DNA of 64,000 nt from SHLQ01 sp033344795 (GTDB lineage: Bacteria; Actinomycetota; Acidimicrobiia; Acidimicrobiales; SHLQ01), in contig JAWPMS010000001.1 of assembly GCA_033344795.1 (NCBI GenBank), forward strand, positions 4,216,001-4,280,000. The letters run 5' to 3'. The notes below the pieces were generated by a model. The model was not told where the DNA came from. It did no database searches and was given only the letters and a program-made list of their open reading frames with translations. This document shows positions 24,180 to 31,613 of this stretch, in pieces. A program made the translations under genes and the position numbers. Within the stretch, counting starts at the first letter, position 1; each line of letters begins with the position of its first letter.

Positions 24180-25288
24180 CGAGAGGCGCCGATCGCCAGG
24201 AGTTCCTCACGCACCATGGGGCTCGGATCATCATGCAGATCGGCGTGCAGATGGTCGAGGCCGAGCGTGTGTGCTGCCCAGATCGCATGGGTGCGTTCGA
24301 CTTCGTCCTCGCTGCGCATGTAGCGGTCGATGAGTTGTTGCACGACGGAGCTCGCCGGATTGCCGACGTTTCCCAACACGACGAGAGCGTTGCGTCGCAG
24401 ATATCGGGCTTCTCGCCGCGGGATGTACCACGCACCGAAACGCGCCATCAGGGCTTCGTCATCCAGGCTGAGCAGATCGACGACCTCGACGGCGGACACT
24501 CCTGACGTCTGCTCGGGTGGGTCTTGGCGATCTGCGAGAACATTCGGGGGGCACGAAGTCTGGCAGTCATCGCAGCCGTAGATCCGTGCCCCCAACGCGG
24601 TGCGAAACTCACGAGGAAACACTCCGGGCGACTGCACCAGCCATGCCAGACAACGATTCGAATCGATCACACCGTCGGCGACGATCGCATCGGTGGGACA
24701 TGCGTCGAAACACCGGCGACATGGACCGCACTGATCAGCGATGGGCTCCTGGGCATGGTCAAGCGCAGCGTCGGTGATCACCGAACCCAACACGAAGCGA
24801 CTGCCCGATCCGGGAATGAGAATGTTCGAGTTCTTCCCCCACCACCCGATGCCGGCGCGAAACGCGGCGGCACGGTCGACGAGCGCGTTGTCGTCGACGA
24901 GGACCCGGGCCCTGTGTCCATTGCTCTTCAGATGGGCAGCGACCTCGTCGAGAGCCACTCGCAACGCGGCGTAGTGCGGCTCCCACACGTATTCGGCAAT
25001 TTCGGCTGCGCCGGCGTCACTTGTCGTATCCGCTGATGTTGGTAGTCGTCGATAGGACTTCGCCGCGACCACGATCGATCGCGCACCGGGCAACGAGCGC
25101 GCTGGATCGGTCGCCCGATCCGGGTTGCGATACGTGAACTGCATGTCGGCGCTCAGGCCGGCCGCTTTGCGCGCATGCAGGTTCTCACGAACGTCCGCGA
25201 ACACCTCGGCACTACAGAAGCCGATTCGATCGACTCCATGGCGTTCGATGATCGACGCAAGTTCGTCGTTCAGCGACCCCACATGCAT
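24176..25288 (-). CDS. queG: QueG, epoxyqueuosine reductase
   Basis: This catalyses the last step of queuosine tRNA modification, reducing epoxyqueuosine with cobalamin and two [4Fe-4S] clusters. The 370-aa protein has the two cluster motifs CGPCRRCFDACPT and CDDCQTSCPPNV, and the family region AAFRAGIGWWGKNSNILIPG. The C-terminal 90 residues look like HEAT-type helical repeats, as in QueG. The ATG at 25288 has TAGATT six bases upstream, fitting a leaderless start. No other queuosine genes are in the window. Confidence 0.94.
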   Translation of the reverse strand: MHVGSLNDELASIIERHGVDRIGFCSAEVFADVRENLHARKAAGLSADMQFTYRNPDRATDPARSLPGARSIVVAAKSYRRLPTSADTTSDAGAAEIAEYVWEPHYAALRVALDEVAAHLKSNGHRARVLVDDNALVDRAAAFRAGIGWWGKNSNILIPGSGSRFVLGSVITDAALDHAQEPIADQCGPCRRCFDACPTDAIVADGVIDSNRCLAWLVQSPGVFPREFRTALGARIYGCDDCQTSCPPNVLADRQDPPEQTSGVSAVEVVDLLSLDDEALMARFGAWYIPRREARYLRRNALVVLGNVGNPASSVVQQLIDRYMRSEDEVERTHAIWAAHTLGLDHLHADLHDDPSPMVREELLAIGASR

Positions 25289-25308
25289 GTACTCAATCTA
25301 CGGCAGCG

Positions 25309-25506
25309 TTACCGAACCTCGTGCCGAAGGCCCGGAACAAGCCCAGCATCGGCCAGCGCCCGCATGGCTCGAAGATCTTCGATCTGGATGACCACGGCCT
25401 GTTCGACCTCACGCTCGCAGAGGTAGGTGACGACGCAGTCGTCACACGCCGGGGTGTACTGCATGACGCAGGTGTCGCAATCGATCGTGACGCTGTCATT
25501 CCTCAT
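25309..25506 (-). CDS. Small cysteine-rich protein
   Basis: This 65-aa protein carries CDTC, then CDDC and one later cysteine within its first 35 residues (IDCDTCVMQYTPACDDCVV and YLCERE), a layout suited to binding zinc or an iron-sulfur cluster. A helical C-terminal half follows (IEDLRAMRALADAGLVPGL). The ATG at 25506 is preferred over one six codons upstream. I do not know its function. It lies just upstream of queG on the same strand, and the Cys spacing suggests a small regulator or metal carrier. Confidence 0.72.
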   Translation of the reverse strand: MRNDSVTIDCDTCVMQYTPACDDCVVTYLCEREVEQAVVIQIEDLRAMRALADAGLVPGLRHEVR

Positions 25507-25536
25507 GACGCACAACCTAGACACGGGGTATGACAG

Positions 25537-25941
25537 CTAGTTCTCCAGGAACGACGCGAGCTCGCAGATCGCCGGACCGGTGATCACTTCGGTGATCTCG
25601 AGGTCGATCAAGCCCGTTTCCGGATTCACGTCTTCGAGAGAGACCACCTGTGACCCCTCGGCGCGAACCAAGAACCCTTTGAACTCGATGCGAATTTCCG
25701 CCGCTTCGAAACCCCGCGTCGTCAGCGAGTCGGGATCGAGCTGTCCTGAGAAGGTGGTGGTCTCGTCGGCGGTGTCGCACGCACGACCGATGATTTCGCT
25801 CGAAGGGATCTCCGGGCTCGACGTCAGCCTCACGAGCGCCCAGATGGCAAAGAACACCACGGCAGGCACGAGAAGGAGCGCGGCCACCATCTTTGCCGTC
25901 CCCTGCCGGGGCACCTTGTGTAGGTCGCCGTCATCGGTCAT
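25537..25941 (-). CDS. Single-pass membrane protein, hypothetical
   Basis: This 134-aa protein has a short charged cytoplasmic N-terminus, one membrane segment at about residues 18-40, and an extracytoplasmic beta-rich domain of about 90 residues with two cysteines (GRACDT and PAICEL) that may pair. No recognised family. It follows the NYN-domain gene by 7 nt on the same strand and is probably co-transcribed. Confidence 0.76.
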   Translation of the reverse strand: MTDDGDLHKVPRQGTAKMVAALLLVPAVVFFAIWALVRLTSSPEIPSSEIIGRACDTADETTTFSGQLDPDSLTTRGFEAAEIRIEFKGFLVRAEGSQVVSLEDVNPETGLIDLEITEVITGPAICELASFLEN

Positions 25942-25948
25942 GTCGACC

Positions 25949-27163
25949 TCACCCCAGAGCGTCGAGAAGTTGGCGACTGCTCAGTAGGTTTGCTCCCCCG
26001 TCGCGCGCTCCCGAACGTACCCGCTTGTCGGAGCTCACGACGGTCAGCGGTCGAAGTCGGTCGACCGATGCAACGTCGCCGATGATCACGTCGTCTGCCT
26101 CGACGCCATCGGGACTGAATCGGATTCGCACGCCCGTCGACGAAGCTCGCCCTCCAGACGTGACGACGTCCGCGCCGTCAAAGACAACGTCGAACGAAGC
26201 GCTGGTCCGGCTGGCGAGCGCCCGAAGCCCCTGTTCGAGCCAATCGCGTTGTTGTTCGAGATCCCACTCGTCATGGGCCTCTTTCGTGACGTTGTAGCCG
26301 TCGACGAGCATCACCATGTTTGGCACGGCGAGGAGGTAATCGGCCATCTCGCTCGAATCGTCGAAGATCCCTGGCGGTACCGGAAGTGGCGTGCGTCTAG
26401 CGGTCTGGATGCGTTCCGGGGTGGCCTGACGACGAAGGTGATCGACATGGCCGCGGAGTTCGTCGATCGCTTCATCGAGCGCATCGACGGACGCTCGCAC
26501 TTCGACATCGGTGACCCCACCGCCGACGGCGGTCGTCGACAGCTGGGCTGCCGTCATGGCCTCGACCTGCAGCTCGAGCCGTTTGCGCTCTTGCACGTGG
26601 CGCACCATGACGGCTTCGGTCTGTTTCAACTCGGCGACGGCACGTCGACGCTGCTCCACGAGCTCTGCATTCGACGTCTGCAGTCGACGTACCTCCAACT
26701 CGAGCTCGTCTCGTTCGCGCGCAAGCGAAGCTGCGTTGGTTCTCGCTGCGTCGGCGTCTGTCTGCGCCTGTGCGAGCTCGTTCTCCGCCTTGTCACGCGC
26801 CTGTTGTGCTGCATCGAGCTGGTTTTGCAGCTTGCTGAGCGAGCGAGAGGATTCGATCACCGGCTCGTCGGCAGCGCCGACCATGGTGGCGACAAAGTCT
26901 TCCCAACCGTCGGGCCGCTCGAGAAACGACATCCCGATGCGGCCCACCGATCTTTCGGTAGCCCGTTCGAGGACGCGGGCGCGGAACGCCTCATCGCTCT
27001 CGAGCACCTCGAGCACGGCATCCTTTGCCTTGGCGGGGACCTTTGCAAACTTCACCATCGGGGCCAACCGCGGAGGTGGTGCGACGGGCGGCTTCGCCTT
27101 GGCCCCCTGCCTCGCGACGTCCAACGCCAGATCGAGCAGCGGATCGAAGAGGTCGGAAGCCAC
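25949..27163 (-). CDS. NYN-domain (YacP-like) RNase with coiled coil
   Basis: I place the start at GTG 27163, just downstream of the trpD stop, because the upstream part of the open frame overlaps trpD and reads as low-complexity Arg/Gly. The 404-aa product has an N-terminal helical region, a long coiled coil (about residues 125-225, KLQNQLDAAQQARDKAENEL onward) and a C-terminal NYN domain. The latter has MVMLVDGYNVTKEAHDEW, DVVFDGAD and VEADDVIIGDV with the acidic residues expected of this PIN-like nuclease fold. YacP/Rae1 proteins cleave mRNA on ribosomes; the target here is unknown. Confidence 0.87.
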   Translation of the reverse strand: MASDLFDPLLDLALDVARQGAKAKPPVAPPPRLAPMVKFAKVPAKAKDAVLEVLESDEAFRARVLERATERSVGRIGMSFLERPDGWEDFVATMVGAADEPVIESSRSLSKLQNQLDAAQQARDKAENELAQAQTDADAARTNAASLARERDELELEVRRLQTSNAELVEQRRRAVAELKQTEAVMVRHVQERKRLELQVEAMTAAQLSTTAVGGGVTDVEVRASVDALDEAIDELRGHVDHLRRQATPERIQTARRTPLPVPPGIFDDSSEMADYLLAVPNMVMLVDGYNVTKEAHDEWDLEQQRDWLEQGLRALASRTSASFDVVFDGADVVTSGGRASSTGVRIRFSPDGVEADDVIIGDVASVDRLRPLTVVSSDKRVRSGARDGGANLLSSRQLLDALG

Positions 27164-27174
27164 GGAAGTGCGGC

Positions 27175-28218
27175 TTATTCCGCTGCCGCAGCGAGGTGTT
27201 CGTCGAACTTTCTCGCCGCAGCGCCACTCGCAATGGCGTCGGCTGCAAGTTCGAAGCCATTCGCAATATCGGTCGCGACTCCGGCGACGACGAGACCGGC
27301 GCCAGCGTTCAACGCCACGATGTCGTGCACGGGACCACGTTCGCCCCCGAACAATCGTTTCATGATTGCCGTGTTGTCTTGCGCGTCGCCACCGTCGAGC
27401 TCGCCCGCCCCAGGAGGTTGCAGACCGAGCTCGGCTGGATCGATCGTCAGCGCCGTGATTTCTCCGTCGACCAACTGACGCACCTTCGTCGGGCCCGTTG
27501 TCGACAGCTCGTCGAGCGGCCCCTCCCCGGTGACCACCCAGGAATGCACCGAACCGGTGGCGCGGAGCACGTCGATCACCCGATCGGCGGCCGAGTCGTC
27601 GGCGATACCAACGACCTGGCGTGTCACCCGGCCAGGGTGCGAGAGCGGCCCAAGGGTGTTGAACACCGTCGGGATTCCCAGTTCGGCGCGCACCGGGCCG
27701 ACGTGTCGCATCGCTGGGTGATAGGTGCGAGCGAAGGCAAAGCCCAGGCCCGTTGTCTTCACGAGACGTTCGAGAACCTCGGGGGCGACGTCGAAGTTGA
27801 CCCCGGCTGCCTCGAGCAGATCGAAGCTGCCCGACGTCGACGAGGCCTTGCGATTCCCGTGCTTGCACACCACCGCACCTGCAGCGGCAGCCACGAAACA
27901 CGCCATGGTCGAGACGTTCAGCGCTGCCTTGCGGCGACTGGGTGCGCCACCCATGCCGACGATGTCGATCGTGTGGTCGGGTATGTCGAGAGGCGTTGCC
28001 GCAGCGTGCATTGCTCGAACCAGCCCAGCGAGCTCATCTGTGGTCTCACCTTTTTGGCGCAGCGCAATGATGAACCCCGCGATCTGCGCGTCGGTTGCCT
28101 CGCCAGAGAGAATCGTGCCGAGCACCGCCTCGGTCTGGTCGGCGGACAGGTCTGCGTTTGCTTGCAGCGTGCCGAGAATGCTCGGCCAGCCACCAAAGTC
28201 ATCGAGCGAAGAGGACAT
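27175..28218 (-). CDS. trpD: TrpD-like anthranilate phosphoribosyltransferase with altered glycine loop
   Basis: The fold and length (347 aa) match TrpD, which joins anthranilate to PRPP in tryptophan synthesis. KHGNRKASSTSGSFDLLEA and HPAMRHVGPVRAELGIPTVFN are conserved. The usual GTGGDG...NIST loop that binds PRPP and anthranilate reads GMGGAPSRRKAALNVST (about residues 88-104), losing the Thr and Asp. That suggests either changed kinetics or another phosphoribosyl acceptor. No other trp gene is adjacent. TAAGCT six bases before the ATG overlaps the stop of the upstream rubrerythrin gene. Confidence 0.85.
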   Translation of the reverse strand: MSSSLDDFGGWPSILGTLQANADLSADQTEAVLGTILSGEATDAQIAGFIIALRQKGETTDELAGLVRAMHAAATPLDIPDHTIDIVGMGGAPSRRKAALNVSTMACFVAAAAGAVVCKHGNRKASSTSGSFDLLEAAGVNFDVAPEVLERLVKTTGLGFAFARTYHPAMRHVGPVRAELGIPTVFNTLGPLSHPGRVTRQVVGIADDSAADRVIDVLRATGSVHSWVVTGEGPLDELSTTGPTKVRQLVDGEITALTIDPAELGLQPPGAGELDGGDAQDNTAIMKRLFGGERGPVHDIVALNAGAGLVVAGVATDIANGFELAADAIASGAAARKFDEHLAAAAE

Positions 28219-28227
28219 GAGCAGAGC

Positions 28228-28638
28228 TTACGACTCCAAAGCGCTGCGGAACTTCTCGGCCTGTGACTCTTCTGCCTCGATCATCGATTCGAACCACTCG
28301 GCGATCTCGACGAATCCCTCTTCGCGAGCCATCGCCGCGTACCGAGGGTAGGTATCGGAATGGTCGCTCGTTTCGCCAGCAAGAGCAGACCGGAGGTTGT
28401 CGTCGGTGTCGCCAATCACAGCTCCGGTGGCTGGATCTCCTACCTCTGCGAGGTATTCGAGCAGACCCTGCGCATGTCCAGACTCTCGTTCGGCGATCGC
28501 GCGAAAGAGCGCAGCGGCTGCAGGCTGGCCTTCGACGTCGGCCTGCTGGGCAAACCAGTGGTACCGGCTGCTCGCTTGGCTCTCTCGAGCAAAGGCGGCC
28601 ATCAGGTTGTTGTGCGTTTCGGTGCCCTCAAGAGCCAT
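28228..28638 (-). CDS. Rubrerythrin-type ferritin-like diiron protein
   Basis: This 136-aa four-helix protein has the diiron ligand pattern of rubrerythrins: FARESQASSRYHWFAQQA, AIAERESGHAQGLLEYL and AREEGFVEIAEWFESMIEAE. The C-terminal rubredoxin domain of classical rubrerythrin is missing, so it would need an external electron donor. The likely role is peroxide reduction. TAGGTT seven bases before the ATG supports the start. Confidence 0.89.
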   Translation of the reverse strand: MALEGTETHNNLMAAFARESQASSRYHWFAQQADVEGQPAAAALFRAIAERESGHAQGLLEYLAEVGDPATGAVIGDTDDNLRSALAGETSDHSDTYPRYAAMAREEGFVEIAEWFESMIEAEESQAEKFRSALES

Positions 28639-28668
28639 GGCGCGCAACCTACCAACAAAGTCTTTTGA

Positions 28669-28983
28669 CTAGTCGGTCCGGATGACCTTGGTTTTCGTTT
28701 TCGTCTTTTTGCCACGTCGGAGGCCGATCGAGCCGAACCCGCTGATGACCGCGATGTAGAAGCCGACGTCGTACCAGATGCCGGTGTTGTTCGGCTCGTA
28801 GATCCGCACCGCGTCGTCGAAGATGTGCACGAAGAGCGCTACTGGAGCGATCCAACCGTGCCATACGCCCGAGAAGAATCCCGCCTGATCGGTGGCATAC
28901 GTGTCGGTGCCGGCGCCGCAGCTCGCGAGGACCAGCACCAGCCCCACCAGTGCAGCGGTCCGAAACAGTGGCCTTCGAGTCAT
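28669..28983 (-). CDS. Small lipoprotein/membrane protein, hypothetical
   Basis: The 104-aa product has a lipoprotein-like signal with LVLASCG (Cys at residue 22), a mid-region with two hydrophobic stretches, and a very basic C-terminus (RRGKKTKTKTKVIRTD). I place the start at ATG 28983. The much longer open frame upstream runs into the RNase P RNA gene on the other strand and is not credible. No family recognised. Confidence 0.67.
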   Translation of the reverse strand: MTRRPLFRTAALVGLVLVLASCGAGTDTYATDQAGFFSGVWHGWIAPVALFVHIFDDAVRIYEPNNTGIWYDVGFYIAVISGFGSIGLRRGKKTKTKTKVIRTD

Positions 28984-29091
28984 GCAACGAACGCTACCGC
29001 TCAACCGTCGAGTCTTCCAGGGACGTAGGTCTTCACGTGACGGGACTCGGACGTGCGTTTGACGCCGACGTGGGGCACACTTGGCGACGGT

Positions 29092-29446
<355 letters not shown>

Positions 29447-29524
29447 ATAATCAGAGGGGCAAATGGGGCGATCATTCGTCGCCGTACGAAACCTTCCGCT
29501 TCAGCGAGCGTCTAGTCTCCCCGT

Positions 29525-30460
29525 ATGTTCGAATTGCCGGATTGGTTCGATGCGGCACTCGATCGTGACGAAGCCTTGGCAGCTGAGTTTGGCGTCGAAT
29601 TCGCGGTCATTGCCGGAGTCCCCAAGGGGCCAACGCTCAGAATATACCGTGCGCGGCACTGCGGCTTCTTCCATAGTCCCAGACAAGCCGTCACGTTCTC
29701 GCTCGCGGGCGGCAGCGATGTCATCGCTGTGTCTATCAAGGGTGGTGGCCCGTACTGGCATGGTGCCGAGCCTGACGTGCTCCATTCGAACGAGCTCGAG
29801 GCCTTCTGCCGCAAGCTGCCTCAGAAGCCCAGCATCGCGACCGGCAAACTCGAGTCATCGAGCGCATCCCATGGCCCACCCATCGACCCTTTCGATTGGA
29901 CCGAGGCGATCTACAGCCGGCCAGACCTGTACTTCGCTCAACCCATTCGGGCCATTGATCTTTTGGCGACAGTCGTCAGCGACGCAGCACAAGAACTCGT
30001 CACCCCCGGTGCGACTGTGCTCGTCGAGGTGAGGGAGCAAGAGGCGACCATCACCGATGACGGCGGGGGCCTTCGGCTGGAACCTTTTGGGGGCGGAAGA
30101 GAGCCGCTCGAAGCGCTCTTTGCCTTACTCGTTGTGCCAGATTTCCCGTTTCGCGGATATTTGCCTCACATCTGCGCACTCTCGAAGCGCATCGAGGTCG
30201 AGACCGTCGGTGGCGAAACAATTCGTACGATCAGCTTTCGTCGAGGACGGGTGGCTGACCCGGTCGTCGGCTCACCGGCGGCGGGTCGATCATCGGGCAC
30301 CTCCATTCGCTTCATTCCAGATTGGGACTGGCTCGGTGAATCAGACTGGCCAGACTCGATTGATGATCTGCTCAGGCTTGTCGCAGAACAGTCGATTTCA
30401 CGCGACTGGTGGGAGAACGGCATGATCGATCGGATCACGGTCTCAGACCTACGCCGTTGA
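29525..30460 (+). CDS. GyrB-like GHKL-fold protein with degenerate ATP site
   Basis: The C-terminal part (about residues 125-270) tracks the GyrB ATPase domain: RPDLYF resembles RPGMYI, ATITDDGGGL resembles the D-x-GxG loop, and GTSIRFIPDWDWL resembles the GTxVxFxPD strand. The catalytic Glu and Mg-binding Asn of the GyrB helix (EVVDNSxDE) are replaced (TVVSDAAQE), so ATP hydrolysis is doubtful. The first 120 residues are a separate domain I do not recognise. At 311 aa it has no topoisomerase part. TAGTCT six bases before the ATG suggests a leaderless start. It follows rnpB. Confidence 0.77.
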   Translation: MFELPDWFDAALDRDEALAAEFGVEFAVIAGVPKGPTLRIYRARHCGFFHSPRQAVTFSLAGGSDVIAVSIKGGGPYWHGAEPDVLHSNELEAFCRKLPQKPSIATGKLESSSASHGPPIDPFDWTEAIYSRPDLYFAQPIRAIDLLATVVSDAAQELVTPGATVLVEVREQEATITDDGGGLRLEPFGGGREPLEALFALLVVPDFPFRGYLPHICALSKRIEVETVGGETIRTISFRRGRVADPVVGSPAAGRSSGTSIRFIPDWDWLGESDWPDSIDDLLRLVAEQSISRDWWENGMIDRITVSDLRR

Positions 30461-30529
30461 AGCGAGTCTCGGACACACCCGACGCGGGTCATGGTCACGA
30501 GGTGGGTGTACTCGCCGATAGGGAGCTTC

Positions 30530-30850
30530 ATGGAGATCTCCCGTCGCCGATGTCTCGTCCTTGCGGCATGGTCCGTGATCGGAGCAGCGTGCGGCGGGAC
30601 CGAAGACACACGCACAGACTGGAATCGTGTCGACGTATTCATCGTGGTCAGCCACATCCCGGAGGGCACCCCCGCCGACGTGGCCATCGAATCAAATTCG
30701 TTTGGCCTCAAGACCGTGGTCGCAACCCAGCGAGCGTCGACGGCGATCGCGAACCTCGGAAGTCTCCAAGGCGAAGCCCTTCGTGACTTCGCTCCCAATA
30801 CGATCCTGGTCGAAGGAATGTTCGCCGTGATTGATCAGGAACAGTCCTAA
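30530..30850 (+). CDS. SAF/CpaB-like secreted lipoprotein
   Basis: The 106-aa product starts MEISRRRCLVLAAWSVIGAA, a signal peptide ending in a possible lipobox with Cys in AACGG. The rest resembles the SAF domain found in CpaB/RcpC pilus proteins: VDVFIVVSHIPEGTPADVAI, ASTAIANLGSLQGEALRDF and TILVEGMFAV. No pilus genes are nearby. An in-frame ATG 13 codons upstream exists but would put charged residues ahead of the signal peptide. Confidence 0.62.
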   Translation: MEISRRRCLVLAAWSVIGAACGGTEDTRTDWNRVDVFIVVSHIPEGTPADVAIESNSFGLKTVVATQRASTAIANLGSLQGEALRDFAPNTILVEGMFAVIDQEQS

Positions 30851-30972
30851 CAACGCCCGGCTGATCCACCGGCCGCTGCATTCCGATCCTCTGGCAATCG
30901 GTAAACCCGGCACTTACCCCAAGACGTCGCAGGCGCTCAGGCACGCCTGTCCAAATATTCATGAGATGAAAC

Positions 30973-31003
30973 CTATTGACAATATGGTTCATATTGTCAA
31001 TAG
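30973..31003. promoter_or_regulatory. Perfect palindromic operator before the TetR gene
   Basis: Two perfect 14-nt arms (CTATTGACAATATG and CATATTGTCAATAG) flank a 3-nt spacer and end seven bases before the TetR start codon. The left arm contains a TTGACA -35 hexamer, and AATAGT at 30999-31004 is a possible -10 placed six bases before the ATG. A repressor bound here would cover the whole promoter, as expected for autoregulation. Confidence 0.72.
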
Positions 31004-31010
31004 TCGAATC

Positions 31011-31613
31011 ATGTCAGATACTCCGACTCGCACATACTCGAGTCCAATCAGAGAAGCCCAGGCACAACAGACGAGGGACCGAATCGTCGATGCCGCGTTG
31101 AGGGTCCTCGGCGATCGAGGCACCGGCTTCACGATGCCTGCTGTTGCCAAGGCCGCGAAGGTCTCGCTCCCGACCGTGTATCGACTGTTCCCGAACAAGG
31201 AATCGTTGACCGGCGTTGCGAGCGATGCGGTCAAGGCCAAGTTCGGCATCGACTCGTCGGGTGTCGACGACATCGATGAGATGTTGCGTCGCCAACGCAA
31301 ACACATCACCACAGCCAGCCAAGCAGACGAGCGAGTGCTCCGAGCGCTCTACACCCTCAATGCATCTCCTATTGACGCAGACGACCTAGCGAAGCGCGGT
31401 GAGTACCTCGAGGGAGTCATCGACGAGGCAACCGACGGTCTCGGTGACGAGGATCGAGAGCGGTTCACACAGATGGTTTCGATCATCTTCAGTTCGATGA
31501 CGGCGATGTCGCTGTGGCGATTCCGGCTCTTGAACAAAGATGGCGCCGACCTCATCGACTGGCTCGTTCGAACGCTGATCGTCGGAATGCACGCCAACCA
31601 GGAGGAAACGTGA
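31011..31613 (+). CDS. TetR-family transcriptional repressor
   Basis: The 200-aa protein has the typical N-terminal helix-turn-helix domain: QQTRDRIVDAALRVLGDRGT then FTMPAVAKAAKVSLPTVYRL and FPNKESL. A helical ligand-binding domain follows. ATG 31011 is preferred to the longer frame because it begins after the palindrome and gives the normal TetR length. The stop overlaps the GTG of the PEP-utilising enzyme, so the operator at 30973-31003 probably controls both genes. The ligand is unknown, but a substrate of the downstream enzyme is a reasonable guess. Confidence 0.89.
   Translation: MSDTPTRTYSSPIREAQAQQTRDRIVDAALRVLGDRGTGFTMPAVAKAAKVSLPTVYRLFPNKESLTGVASDAVKAKFGIDSSGVDDIDEMLRRQRKHITTASQADERVLRALYTLNASPIDADDLAKRGEYLEGVIDEATDGLGDEDRERFTQMVSIIFSSMTAMSLWRFRLLNKDGADLIDWLVRTLIVGMHANQEET

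Noticed and set aside
26249..27478. 409-codon plus-strand frame
   Set aside because: Antisense to the NYN-domain and trpD genes; no motifs.
27164..27901. Upstream 246 codons of the NYN-domain frame
   Set aside because: Overlaps trpD in another frame and reads as Arg/Gly-rich noise; GTG 27163 gives a sensible N-terminus.
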